NCBI GenBank assembly: GCA_022712235.1
Contig: JALAGW010000227.1
Span: 1-17,529, forward strand
DNA length: 17,529 nt
From: Brevundimonas sp.
GTDB taxonomy: Bacteria; Pseudomonadota; Alphaproteobacteria; Caulobacterales; Caulobacteraceae
Direction: 5' to 3'
Position numbers and translations under genes: made by a program. Below, one piece after another: positions 6,701 through 15,800 of the stretch. The notes under the pieces are model-generated. The model was not told the DNA's origin. It saw nothing but the letters and a program-made list of their open reading frames with translations, and did not search any database. Positions within the stretch are counted from its first letter, which is position 1. Every line of letters starts with the position of its first letter.

Positions 6701-7652
6701 GAATATCTGGATCAACGGCGACCTGACGCCGTGGGCCGACGCCAAGATCCACGTCATGAGCCACGCCTTGCACTACGGCACCTCGGTGTTCGAGGGCATC
6801 CGCGTCTATGACACCCCGAATGGTCCCTGCGGCTTCCGCCTGACCGATCACATCCGCCGCCTGTTCGACAGCGCGCGCATCTATCACTTCCCCCTGCCCT
6901 TCACCGAGGCCGAACTGGTCCAGGCCTGCAAGGAGGTGGTCCGTTCCGAGGGTCTGCGTTCGGCCTATCTGCGCCCGCTGGCCTTCCTGGGCGAGTGCGG
7001 CATGGGCGTGACCCCCAGCCCCGAGAACATCCGCACCGACGTCATGATCTCGGCCTTCCCCTGGGGGGCCTATCTGGGCGAGGAGGCCCTGGAGAAGGGC
7101 GTCGACGCCTGCATCTCCAGCTGGAACCGCGTCGCACCCAACACCATCCCGGCGGGCGCCAAGGCAGGCGGCAACTATCTGTCCGGCTATCTGATCGGGC
7201 GTGAGGCCCGCGTCGGCGGCTTCGGCGAAGGCATCGCCCTGGGCGTCGACGGCCGCCTGTCGGAAGGCGCCGGCGAGAACCTGTTCGTGGTCAAGGACGG
7301 GGTGTTGATGACCCCGCCCGCCGCCGCCTCCATCCTGCAGGGCATCACCCGCGACAGCGTCATGAAGCTGGCGCGCGGTCTGGGCTACGAAGCCCGCGAA
7401 CAGATCCTGCCGCGCGAGGCCCTCTACGTCGCCGACGAGGTCTTCATGACCGGCACCGCCGCCGAGATCACCCCCGTCCGCTCCATCGACGGCATCCCGA
7501 CGCGCGCCAACGGCCCCGGCCCGGTCACCAAGGCGGTCAACAAGGCCTTCCGCGGCCTGTTCGACGGCACGACCCCCGACCGCTTCGGCTGGCTGGAGCC
7601 CATCGGCGAGGCGGCGACCGCCCCCAAGGAACGCGTGCATGAGCCAGCCTAG
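6684..7652 (+). CDS. ilvE: Branched-chain amino acid aminotransferase
   Basis: IlvE is a fold-type IV PLP enzyme that transfers the amino group from glutamate to ketoisovalerate, ketomethylvalerate and ketoisocaproate, giving Val, Ile and Leu. The 322-residue sequence includes HALHYGTSVFEGIR (28-40), the PLP Schiff-base lysine Lys160 in AKAGGNYLSG, Glu194 in SEGAGENLF and GTAAEITPVR near 256-265, all very close to E. coli IlvE. The start at 6684 is supported by the homology beginning right after it. The gene overlaps leuA by 17 bases and leuC by 14. Its placement between leuA and leuC makes it part of a mixed ilv-leu transcription unit. Confidence 0.95.
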   Translation: MQPLAKNIWINGDLTPWADAKIHVMSHALHYGTSVFEGIRVYDTPNGPCGFRLTDHIRRLFDSARIYHFPLPFTEAELVQACKEVVRSEGLRSAYLRPLAFLGECGMGVTPSPENIRTDVMISAFPWGAYLGEEALEKGVDACISSWNRVAPNTIPAGAKAGGNYLSGYLIGREARVGGFGEGIALGVDGRLSEGAGENLFVVKDGVLMTPPAAASILQGITRDSVMKLARGLGYEAREQILPREALYVADEVFMTGTAAEITPVRSIDGIPTRANGPGPVTKAVNKAFRGLFDGTTPDRFGWLEPIGEAATAPKERVHEPA

Positions 7653-9090
7653 GACCCTGTATGAAAAGGTCTGGGATCGGCACGTCGTCGTGCCGGAAAC
7701 GGCCGAGACGCCGGGCGTCATGTATGTGGACCTGCACCTGGTCCACGAAGTCACCTCGCCCCAGGCCTTTTCCGAAATCGAGGCGCGCGGGCTAAAGGTC
7801 CGCCGCCCCGACCGCACCTTCGCCACCCTGGACCACTCCACCCCGACCCTGCCCGCCGACGCGAGCGGCCAACGCCCCTATTTCACCGAGGCCGCCAGGG
7901 CCCAGGTCGAAACCCTGGAGGCCAACTGCGCTCGCCACGGCGTCGAGCTGGCGGGCTGGGATTCGGATCAGCGCGGCGTGGTCCACGTCATGGGGCCTGA
8001 GCTGGGCCTGACCCAGCCGGGCATGACCGTGGTCTGCGGCGACAGCCATACCGCCACGCACGGGGCCTTCGGCGCCCTGGCCTTCGGCATCGGCACGTCG
8101 GAGGTCGGCCACGTCCTGGCCACCCAGTGCCTGCTGCAGCGCCGCGCCAAGTCGATGCGCGTCACCGTCGACGGCGCCCTGCGCCCCGGCGTGTCGGGCA
8201 AGGATGTCGCCCTGGCCGTCATCGCCGCCATCGGCTTCGGCGGCGGCACCGGCTACGTCATCGAATATGCGGGCGAGGCCGTGCGTTCGCTGGACATGGA
8301 AGGGCGCATGACCCTGTGCAACATGTCCATCGAGGCGGGCGCGCGCGCCGGCATGATCGCTCCGGACCAGACGACCATCGACTGGCTGCGCGGCCGCAAA
8401 CACGTCCCCTCCGACTATGAGGCCGCAACCGCCGACTGGCTGAGCCTGGCCTCGGACCCCGACGCGGTCTTCGACAAGGAGGTGACGCTGGACGGCGCCG
8501 CCATCCGGCCCATGGCCACCTGGGGCACCACCCCGGACGCCGGCGCCCCCGTCGGCGCTCCGACGCCTCATCCGCGTTCGGCCTCGGATCAGAAGGCTCT
8601 GGACTACATGGGCTTCAAGGCCGGCGAGGCGACCACCGGCCACAAGGTCGATGTCGTCTTCATCGGCAGTTGCACCAACGGTCGCCTGCCCGACCTGCGC
8701 GCCGCCGCTGACGTCCTGCGCGGCCGCAAGGTCCAGCCGGGCGTACGCATGCTGGTCGTCCCCGGCTCCGAGGCCGTCCGCCGCGACGCCGAGGCGGAAG
8801 GGTTGGACAAGGTCTTCACCGAGGCGGGAGCCGAATGGCGCATCCCCGGCTGCTCCATGTGCATCGCCATGAACGGCGATTTCGTCGCCCCCGGCCAGCT
8901 GGCGGTCTCGACCTCCAACCGCAATTTCGAGGGCCGTCAGGGCAAGGGCGCCCGCACCATCCTGGCCAGCCCCGCCACCGCCGCCGCCAGCGCCGTCGCC
9001 GGCGTCCTGACCGACCCGCGCGCCTATCTGTCGGAGGCGGCCCTCCTCATGCAGCCGAGCGCCGCGCGCGAGGCGATAGGAGCAGAATAA
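7639..9090 (+). CDS. leuC: 3-Isopropylmalate dehydratase large subunit
   Basis: LeuC with LeuD isomerises 2-isopropylmalate to 3-isopropylmalate through an aconitase-type reaction. The 483-residue length is usual for bacterial LeuC. The three [4Fe-4S] ligands are Cys345 (GSCTNGR), Cys405 and Cys408 (PGCSMC), almost the same positions as in E. coli LeuC. The early motif DLHLVHEVTSPQAF (31-44) and CGDSHTATHGAFG (133-145) are characteristic. AAGGA at 7626-7630 provides a good ribosome binding site inside the end of ilvE. The stop overlaps the leuD start as TAATG, so the two subunits are probably translated in step. Confidence 0.97.
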   Translation: MSQPRTLYEKVWDRHVVVPETAETPGVMYVDLHLVHEVTSPQAFSEIEARGLKVRRPDRTFATLDHSTPTLPADASGQRPYFTEAARAQVETLEANCARHGVELAGWDSDQRGVVHVMGPELGLTQPGMTVVCGDSHTATHGAFGALAFGIGTSEVGHVLATQCLLQRRAKSMRVTVDGALRPGVSGKDVALAVIAAIGFGGGTGYVIEYAGEAVRSLDMEGRMTLCNMSIEAGARAGMIAPDQTTIDWLRGRKHVPSDYEAATADWLSLASDPDAVFDKEVTLDGAAIRPMATWGTTPDAGAPVGAPTPHPRSASDQKALDYMGFKAGEATTGHKVDVVFIGSCTNGRLPDLRAAADVLRGRKVQPGVRMLVVPGSEAVRRDAEAEGLDKVFTEAGAEWRIPGCSMCIAMNGDFVAPGQLAVSTSNRNFEGRQGKGARTILASPATAAASAVAGVLTDPRAYLSEAALLMQPSAAREAIGAE

Positions 9091-9683
9091 TGTCTGAGCC
9101 CTTCAAGACCCTGACGTCGAAGACCCTGACCCTGAGCCAGGCCAATATCGACACCGACCAGATCATCCCGGCCCGCTTCCTGACCACCACGACGCGCGAA
9201 GGTCTGGGCGCCCAGGCCTTCTATGACTGGCGCTATGAGGCCGACGGAACGTCCAAGCCCGAGTCCGTGCTGAACCGCATCGACCCAAGCGAGCACCGCA
9301 TCCTGCTGGCGGGACCCAACTTCGCCTGCGGCTCGTCGCGCGAGCACGCGCCCTGGGCTCTGCTGGACTACGGCTTCCGGGCGGTGATCTCGACCGAGAT
9401 CGCCGACATCTTCACCTCCAACGCCCTGAAGAACGGCTTCCTGCCCATCGTCGTCGATCAGGCGACATGGGACGATCTGGCGGCCCATCCGGAACAGCCT
9501 GTCACCATCGATCTGGAAGCCGGCGAGATCCGTCGCGGCAACGTCGCCCCCGTCCCCTTCAAGGTCGAGGCCTTCGCCCGTCAGTGCCTGCTCGACGGCG
9601 TCGACACCCTCGGCTGGCTGCAATCCAAGCTGCCCTACATCCAGACCTACGAACGCTTCCGCGAACCGGAGACCGCCGCATGA
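9090..9683 (+). CDS. leuD: 3-Isopropylmalate dehydratase small subunit
   Basis: LeuD supplies the swivel (aconitase domain 4) subunit that completes the active site with LeuC. It has 197 residues, a normal length. NIDTDQIIPARFL at 19-31 and the substrate-binding loop FACGSSREHAPWAL at 78-91 are diagnostic. The gene shares one base with leuC (TAATG) and overlaps leuB by ATGA at 9680-9683, indicating translational coupling at both ends. An AGGAG motif at 9078-9082 lies at suitable spacing from the ATG. Confidence 0.97.
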   Translation: MSEPFKTLTSKTLTLSQANIDTDQIIPARFLTTTTREGLGAQAFYDWRYEADGTSKPESVLNRIDPSEHRILLAGPNFACGSSREHAPWALLDYGFRAVISTEIADIFTSNALKNGFLPIVVDQATWDDLAAHPEQPVTIDLEAGEIRRGNVAPVPFKVEAFARQCLLDGVDTLGWLQSKLPYIQTYERFREPETAA

Positions 9684-10780
9684 GCGCCCCCCGCACCTTC
9701 AATATCGTAGTCCTGCCCGGCGACGGCGTCGGCCCTGAGGTCGCCCTGGCGGCCCAGCGCGTCCTGACCTGCATCGGCGACATCTACGGCCACCGCTTCG
9801 AGTTCTCCGAGCACCTGATCGGCGGCGCCGCCATCGACGCCACTGGCGAGGCCCTGCCCGAGGACACCAGGACCGCCTGTCTGGCCGCCGACGCCGTCCT
9901 GCTGGGCGCGGTCGGCGGACCCAAGTGGGACGGCGCCAAGGTCCGCCCCGAACAGGGACTGCTGGCCATCCGCAAGGCCATGGGCCTGTACGCCAACCTG
10001 CGCCCCTTGCAGGTCTCGCCGGTTCTGGCCCACCGCTCGCCGCTGAAGAAGGAGATCGTCGAGGGCGTCGACCTGATCGTCTTCCGCGAACTGACCAGCG
10101 GCGTCTATTTCGGCGAGAAGACCCGCACCGAGACCAGCGCCTCGGACCTGTGCGTCTATACGGTCGAGGAGATCGAACGCGTCGCCCGCGCCGCCTTCCA
10201 GGCCGCCGGTCAGCGTCGCGGCAAGGTCACCTCGGTCGACAAGGCCAACGTCATGGAGACCAGTCGTCTGTGGCGCGAGGTCGTGACGCGGGTTCACGCC
10301 GACGAATATCCGCAGATCACCCTGGAGCACGCCCTGGTCGACTCCATGGCCATGCACCTGATCCGCAAGCCGCGCGACTATGACGTCATCCTGACCGAGA
10401 ACATGTTCGGCGACATCCTGTCGGATGAAATCTCGGTGCTGGGCGGCTCCATCGGCCTGCTGCCCTCGGCGTCTCTGGGCGCAGACGGCCCCGGCCTGTT
10501 CGAGCCGATCCACGGCTCGGCGCCCGACATCGCCGGTCAGGACCTGGCAAACCCGGTCGGCATGGTCCTGTCGGCGGCCATGATGCTGCGCCACAGCTTC
10601 GATCTGGAGGACGAAGCGGATTCCATCGAGGCCGCCGTCGCCGCCGTCCTGGCCTCGGGCGCCGTCACCGCCGATCTGGGCGGAGCCCTGGGCACGGTCG
10701 AGGCCACCCGCGCCATCGTCGACGCCATCCGCGCCATCCACTGGGCCGCCGCTCGCCACGTGCCCATGCACTGGGCCTGA
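9680..10780 (+). CDS. leuB: 3-Isopropylmalate dehydrogenase
   Basis: LeuB oxidises and decarboxylates 3-isopropylmalate to 2-ketoisocaproate with NAD, the last dedicated leucine step before IlvE. The 366-residue protein has LPGDGVGPE at 12-20, substrate-binding Arg98, Arg108 and Arg136, catalytic Lys188, and metal ligands Asp221, Asp245 and Asp249 in the NMFGDILSDE segment. The NAD-binding stretch EPIHGSAPDIAG is at 275-286. The C-terminal 15 residues, rich in His and Trp, run a little beyond the usual end. It is the last gene of the operon: 18 bases after its stop a strong terminator stem begins. Confidence 0.97.
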   Translation: MSAPRTFNIVVLPGDGVGPEVALAAQRVLTCIGDIYGHRFEFSEHLIGGAAIDATGEALPEDTRTACLAADAVLLGAVGGPKWDGAKVRPEQGLLAIRKAMGLYANLRPLQVSPVLAHRSPLKKEIVEGVDLIVFRELTSGVYFGEKTRTETSASDLCVYTVEEIERVARAAFQAAGQRRGKVTSVDKANVMETSRLWREVVTRVHADEYPQITLEHALVDSMAMHLIRKPRDYDVILTENMFGDILSDEISVLGGSIGLLPSASLGADGPGLFEPIHGSAPDIAGQDLANPVGMVLSAAMMLRHSFDLEDEADSIEAAVAAVLASGAVTADLGGALGTVEATRAIVDAIRAIHWAAARHVPMHWA

Positions 10781-10798
10781 GGTCCTCCACCCAAAGAG

Positions 10799-10828
10799 AA
10801 AGGGCGGGCCTCGCGGCCCGCCCTTTTT
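10799..10828 (+). terminator. Rho-independent terminator after leuB, probably bidirectional
   Basis: Twelve perfect pairs (10799-10810 with 10815-10826), a TCGC loop and a five-T run at 10824-10828. The core is GGGCGGGCC against GGCCCGCCC. It ends the ilv-leu operon. Read from the minus strand the same stem is followed by a looser T-rich tract (TTTCTCTTT), so it may also end the convergent TetR-family gene whose stop lies only five bases away. Confidence 0.92.
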
Positions 10829-10832
10829 GCAT

Positions 10833-11426
10833 TCAGTTGTCGATCAGGCCCTGCAGCGCCGCCGCCATGCGACGCGCCAGTTCGCCCTTCTGCGTATCGT
10901 CCAGCGACGAATAGCCGTCCGACAGCTCGCGCCCGATGGCCATGCCCATGATAAGGCCTGCCGCCAGACGGGCGCGCACCGGGGCGTCCGGCCCGCCGAT
11001 CCACGCGGCCAGGGGGTCGAAGAAGCGATTGTTGGAGGTGCGCTGCATCACGTCCATCGCCTTGGCCGAGCCGACCGAACGCAGCAGGATCAGCAGACCG
11101 CGCATCTTGGCGGCGCCGTCGTCATCCTGACACGGCATGACCTCGCCATAGACGATCTCGCGCGCCAGTCGGTCGCCGAAGTCCTCGCGCGGGCCGTCCA
11201 TCAGATCGCGGCCGTTCTTGCAGCTGTCGAGGACGGCGACGAACAGGTCTTCCTTGGACCCGAAGTAGCGACTGATCAGGGCCGCATCCACGCCGACGTC
11301 GCGCGCGACGTCGCGCATGCCGACGTCGTCATAACTGTCGGAACAAAAACGCTCCCGCGCCGCTTCCAGAATCGCCTGGCGCGTCGCGTTCGCGTTGCGT
11401 GGTCGGGGGGCGTCGCACAGGACCAA
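10833..11426 (-). CDS. TetR-family transcriptional repressor, probably of the adjacent efflux operon
   Basis: A 197-residue protein with the TetR N-terminal DNA-binding fold: TRQAILEAARERF (15-27), then the helix-turn-helix at about 36-56 including DVARDVGVDAALISRYFGSK. The C-terminal ligand-binding half is all-helical and unassigned, as usual in this family. The start is TTG at 11426, supported by AGGAG nine bases upstream on the minus strand; there is no in-frame ATG that keeps the whole domain. It is transcribed divergently from a tripartite RND efflux operon, the standard arrangement for a local repressor released by an effluxed compound. The family assignment is firm; the target and ligand are inferred or unknown. 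It converges on leuB and shares its terminator region. Confidence 0.9.
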   Translation of the reverse strand: MVLCDAPRPRNANATRQAILEAARERFCSDSYDDVGMRDVARDVGVDAALISRYFGSKEDLFVAVLDSCKNGRDLMDGPREDFGDRLAREIVYGEVMPCQDDDGAAKMRGLLILLRSVGSAKAMDVMQRTSNNRFFDPLAAWIGGPDAPVRARLAAGLIMGMAIGRELSDGYSSLDDTQKGELARRMAAALQGLIDN

Positions 11427-11601
11427 GTGGTCGTACTCCTATAAACCTTATCGCCTATATGGCTTTGTCATCAGGCGTTGACAAGCGCAACCATGCTCAT
11501 CATTAAGTCACCCGATGTTGACTGGCGCATCCTCCCCCAATGATGAGCGCCGTTCTGCTATGTCTGTTACGTCAAACTTCCCTCCCAAGGAGAATGCGCC
11601 G
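11427..11601. promoter_or_regulatory. Divergent control region with promoter and candidate operator
   Basis: On the plus strand TTGACA (11478-11483) is a perfect -35, with CATTAA at 11501-11506 as a weak -10 after 17 bases, pointing at the efflux operon. On the minus strand TTGTCA (11484-11479) matches five of six -35 bases, and CATATA or TATAGG (11461-11454) could be its -10, pointing at the TetR gene. The two -35 boxes overlap almost completely. A perfect 10-bp inverted repeat, GCTCATCATT at 11495-11504 and AATGATGAGC at 11539-11548, has one arm overlapping the plus-strand -10, as expected of an operator. AAGGAG at 11587-11592 is the ribosome binding site that fixes the start of the next gene at 11602. 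The motifs are visible; promoter and operator roles are inferred. Confidence 0.5.
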
Positions 11602-12795
11602 ATGCGCACGGTGAAGATCGCGGCCGCGTCCGTACTGATGGCGACCGCCCTCTATGGCTGTTCCAAGGGCGGCGAAGCGCCCGCCCCCCAGGCTCCGCCG
11701 GTGACGGTGGCCACGCCTCTGGCCCGCCAGATCGTCGATTGGGACGAGGTCACCGGTCGCTTTGAAGCCCCGCGCACCGTCGATGTGCGCGCCCGCGTCG
11801 GCGGCTATATTCAGTCGGTTCACTTCAAGGACGGCGACTTCGTGCGTCAGGGCCAGCTGCTGTTCACGCTCGACCCCCGCCCGGCCCAAGCCGCCCTCGC
11901 CTCCGCCCAGGCCCAACTGGCCCAGGCGCAGGCTCAGTTAACCCTGGCCCGCACCGAATTCACCCGTTCCGAAGGCCTGCTGGCCTCCCAGGCCGTGTCC
12001 CAGGCCGAAGTCGATTCCAAGCGTGGCGCCGTGGCCCAGGCCCAGGCCGCCGTCTCGGCCGCCAACGCCGCCATCCGCGCCCGCCAACTGGACGTCGAGT
12101 TCACCCGCGTCACCGCCCCGATCTCCGGCCGCGTCTCCGACCGCCGGGTCGATCCGGGCAACCTGGTCGGCGGCGGCTCCTCGGCCGGCGACGTCCTGAC
12201 GACCGTAGTCTCGGCCTCGCCGATCTACTTCGTCTTCGACGGCTCCGAAGCTCTGGCGCTCAAGTATCAGCGCGACGCCCGCGCCGGCGGCGCCGCCCCG
12301 ATCCGCATCCGCCTGCAGGATGAGACCAGCTACGACCGCACCGGCACGCTGGACTTCACCGACAACGCCATCGATCCGGCCTCGGGCACCATCCGCCTGC
12401 GCGCCGTGGTGGCGAACGCCGACGGCTTCCTGAAGCCCGGCATGTTCGGTCAGGCCCAACTGGCCGGCGCCGGCGCCTATCAGGCCCTGCTGGTGCCTGA
12501 CGCCGCCATCTCGACCGACGCCGCGCGCCGCGTGGTCATCGTCGTCAAGCCCGACGGCTCGACCGAACCGCGCGCCGTTCAGACCGGCCCCCTGGTCGAT
12601 GGTCTGCGCGTCATCCGCTCGGGTCTGAAGCCGACCGACCGCGTCATCATCGCCGGCGGCCAGCGCATCCAGATGCCGGGCATGAAGGTCCAGGCCAAGA
12701 ACGGGACCATCGCTCCGGTCGCACAGCAGCCGAACGCCGCCCCCGTCACCCAGGCGGCGCCGGCTTCCAGCGCCTCCTTCGCCAACGCCGGCTGA
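11602..12795 (+). CDS. RND efflux periplasmic adaptor (membrane-fusion protein), lipoprotein
   Basis: This adaptor links the inner-membrane pump to the outer-membrane channel across the periplasm. From the ATG at 11602 (AAGGAG nine bases upstream) it is 397 residues. It begins with a lipoprotein signal peptide whose lipobox LYGC puts the lipidated cysteine at residue 20. The lipoyl domain halves (about 60-93 and 166-200) flank an Ala/Gln-rich coiled-coil hairpin (about 94-165). Beta-barrel and membrane-proximal domains follow, and the tail after about 365 is a low-complexity Ala/Pro/Gln stretch. Segments such as VTGRFEAPRTVDVRARVGGY resemble MexE-type adaptors. Longer starts at 11515 and 11560 exist but would bury the signal peptide. 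It leads a three-gene operon with the pump six bases downstream. Confidence 0.92.
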   Translation: MRTVKIAAASVLMATALYGCSKGGEAPAPQAPPVTVATPLARQIVDWDEVTGRFEAPRTVDVRARVGGYIQSVHFKDGDFVRQGQLLFTLDPRPAQAALASAQAQLAQAQAQLTLARTEFTRSEGLLASQAVSQAEVDSKRGAVAQAQAAVSAANAAIRARQLDVEFTRVTAPISGRVSDRRVDPGNLVGGGSSAGDVLTTVVSASPIYFVFDGSEALALKYQRDARAGGAAPIRIRLQDETSYDRTGTLDFTDNAIDPASGTIRLRAVVANADGFLKPGMFGQAQLAGAGAYQALLVPDAAISTDAARRVVIVVKPDGSTEPRAVQTGPLVDGLRVIRSGLKPTDRVIIAGGQRIQMPGMKVQAKNGTIAPVAQQPNAAPVTQAAPASSASFANAG

Positions 12796-12801
12796 ACCTA
12801 A

Positions 12802-15800
12802 ATGAACATCTCCCGCTTCTTCATTGATCGGCCGATCTTCGCGGGCGTGATCTCGGTGTTCATCACCCTGATCGGCCTGTTCGCCTATCCGATGCTGCCC
12901 CTGTCGCAGTATCCGGAGATCGCGCCGCCCACCATCACCATCAACGCCGCCTACCCCGGCGCCTCGGCCGAAACCCTGGCCGAGACCGTGGCGGCCCCCA
13001 TCGAGCAAGAGGTCAACGGCGTCGAAAAGATGCTGTATCTGACCTCCTCGTCCACCTCGGACGGGGCCGTGGCGATCACGGTGACCTTCCAGCCCGGCAC
13101 GGATCTCGATTCCGCCCAGGTGCTGGTGCAGAACCGCGTCGCCCTGGCCGAGCCCAAGCTGCCTGAGCAGGTCCGCCAGATCGGCGTGACGGTCAACAAG
13201 GCCGAAAGCGGCTTCCTGATGATCGTCGGCCTGACCTCGCCCGACGGCAGCCTGGACAACGACTACGTCGGCAACTTCGCCAACTCGACGCTGCGCGACC
13301 GCCTGTTGCGGATCGACGGCGTGGGTCAGGTTCAGGTGTTCGGCGGCGGCAACTATTCGATGCGCGTCTGGATCGACCCGGCCAAGGCGGCCGAGCGCGG
13401 CCTGACGGGTCCCGACATCGTCGCCGCCCTGCGCGCCCAGAACGTCCAGGCCGCCGCTGGCTCCATCGGCCAGCCGCCCTTCGCCACCAACGCCGCCGCT
13501 TTCCAGCTGCCGGTTCAGGTCCAGGGCCGTCTGTCCGATCCCGATCAGTTCGCCGACGTGGTCATCAAGACCGACGCCGAAGGCCGCGTGACCCGCGTCC
13601 GCGACGTCGCCCGCGTCGAACTGGGCGCCCAGGACTACGGCATCCGCGGCTTCTTCGACGGCGAACGCGGCGTCGGCGTCGCCGTGGTTCAGCAGCCGGG
13701 GGCCAATGCGCTCGGCACCGCCAACCGCGTCCTGGCCGAGGTCGAGGCCGTCAAGGCCGAACTGCCCGCCGGGATGAACATCTCCATCCCCTACAACCCG
13801 ACGGAATTCGTCGCCGCCTCGGTCACGGCGGTTCAGCACACCGTGTTCGAAGCCGTCGTCCTGGTGGCCATCGTCGTCCTGGTCTTCCTGCAGACCTGGC
13901 GCGCCGCCATCATTCCCATCGTCGCCATCCCCGTCGCCCTGGTCGGCACCTTCGCGGTGCAGCTGGCCCTGGGCTACTCCATCAACTCCCTGTCGCTGTT
14001 CGCCCTGGTTCTGGCCGTCGGCATCGTCGTCGATGACGCCATCGTCGTGGTCGAGAACGTCGAGCGTTACCTGAGACAGGGGCTGACGCCCAAGGAGGCC
14101 GCCTATCGATCGATGCAGGAGGTTTCGGGCGCCCTGATCGCCATCGGCCTGGTGCTGACGGCGGTGTTCGTTCCGACCGCCTTCGTGCCCGGCATCCCCG
14201 GCATCTTCTATCGCCAGTTCGCCGTCACCATCGCTTCGGCGGCGCTGATCTCGCTGCTGGTCTCGCTGACCCTGTCCCCCGCCATGGCCGCCCTGCTGCT
14301 CAAGCCGCACACGGATCATGACAACGTCCGCAAACCGGGCCTGTGGGGCGCGATCACCTATTACGTCCGCTGGGCCGGCGACAAGTTCAACCAGGGCTTC
14401 GACTGGCTGTCGGACAAGTATGGCCGCCTGACCGCCCGTCTGGTGCGCTCGCTGATGGTCGTCCTGATCATCTATGCGGGACTTCTGGCCCTCACCGGTT
14501 GGCGCCTGGTGGACACGCCGTCAGGCTTCATCCCGGAACAGGATCAGGGCTTCCTGATCGGCGTCATCCAGCTTCCGGCCGGCGCCTCGCTGGACCGCAC
14601 TGAAGCCGTGATGAAGCGCGCCAACGAGATCATCCAGAAGACCGAGGGCGTCGACGGCACCGTGGCCTTCGCCGGTCTGGACGGCTCCAGCTTCTCGTTC
14701 GGCTCCAACGCCGCGACCATCTTCGTGCGCCTCGACGCCTTCGAGAACCGCACCAAGGAGCAGGCCGCCACCGCCCTGGCCGGCGCCATCACCGGCGCCA
14801 CCGGCGGCATCGAGGAGGCCAACATCTTCGTCATCGCCCCCCCGGCCGTTCAGGGCCTGGGCAACGGCAACGGCTTCAAGATGATGATCCAGGATCGTTC
14901 CGGCGCGGGTTACCGCGCGCTGGAAGGCGCCACCTTCGCCATGATGGGCGGCGCGGCCCAGATGCCCGATCAGGTGCAGCAGGTCTTCTCGACCTACAAC
15001 ACCGGCTCGCCCCGCATCGCCGCCGACGTCGATCGCAACAAGGCCCTGATGATGGGCGTCCAGCCGTCGGCGGTGTTCGACACCCTCGGCGTCTACCTGG
15101 GCTCGTCCTACATCAACGACTTCAACCTGCTGGGACGCACCTTCCGCGTCACCGCCCAGGCTGAACCTTCGGCGCGCGACGACATCGCCGACATCGCCAA
15201 CCTGAAGACCCGCTCCGCCACCGGCGCCATGGTGCCGATCGGCGCCGTCGCCAACCTGCGCGAGGACTCCGGTCCGGCCCGCGTCGTCCGCTACAACCTG
15301 TTCCCGGCTTCCGAGCTGCAGGGCCAGGCTGCCGCCGGCGTCTCGTCCGGCCAGGGCATCGCGGCGATGGAGCAACTGGCCTCTCAAGCCCTGCCGCAAG
15401 GCTTCAGCTACGAGTGGACCGAACTGGCCCTGCAGGAGAAGCAGGCCTCGGGCGGGGCCTCAATGATCTTCATCATGGCCGTGGTCTTCGTCTTCCTGGT
15501 GCTGGCGGCGCAGTATGAGGCCTTCACCCTGCCGCTCGCGGTGGTGCTGATCGTTCCCATGTGTCTGCTGGCGGCCATGATCGGGGTGAACATCCGTGGT
15601 CTGGACAACAACATCCTGGTCCAGATCGGCCTGGTCGTCCTGATCGCCCTGGCGGCCAAGAACGCCATCCTGATCGTCGAGTTCGCCAAGCAGGCGGAAG
15701 AGGAAGAGGGCATGGATCGCTTCGAAGCGGCCGTCTACGCCGCCAAGGTGCGCCTGCGTCCGATCCTGATGACGTCCTTCGCCTTCATCTTCGGCGTCGT

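Noticed and set aside
5444..6760. Frameshifted or interrupted full-length LeuA
   Set aside because: After the LeuA stop the DNA encodes IlvE from its conserved N-terminus in a different frame, and no frame contains LeuA regulatory-domain sequence.
11515..11601. Upstream in-frame starts for the efflux adaptor (11515, 11560)
   Set aside because: They would place 14-29 polar residues before the lipoprotein signal peptide, whereas the ATG at 11602 has a proper AAGGAG site.
11938..14319. 793-codon minus-strand open frame opposite the efflux adaptor and pump
   Set aside because: A GC-rich antisense shadow: Gly/Asp/Gln/Arg-rich repetitive translation with no domain, lying over two clearly recognised genes.
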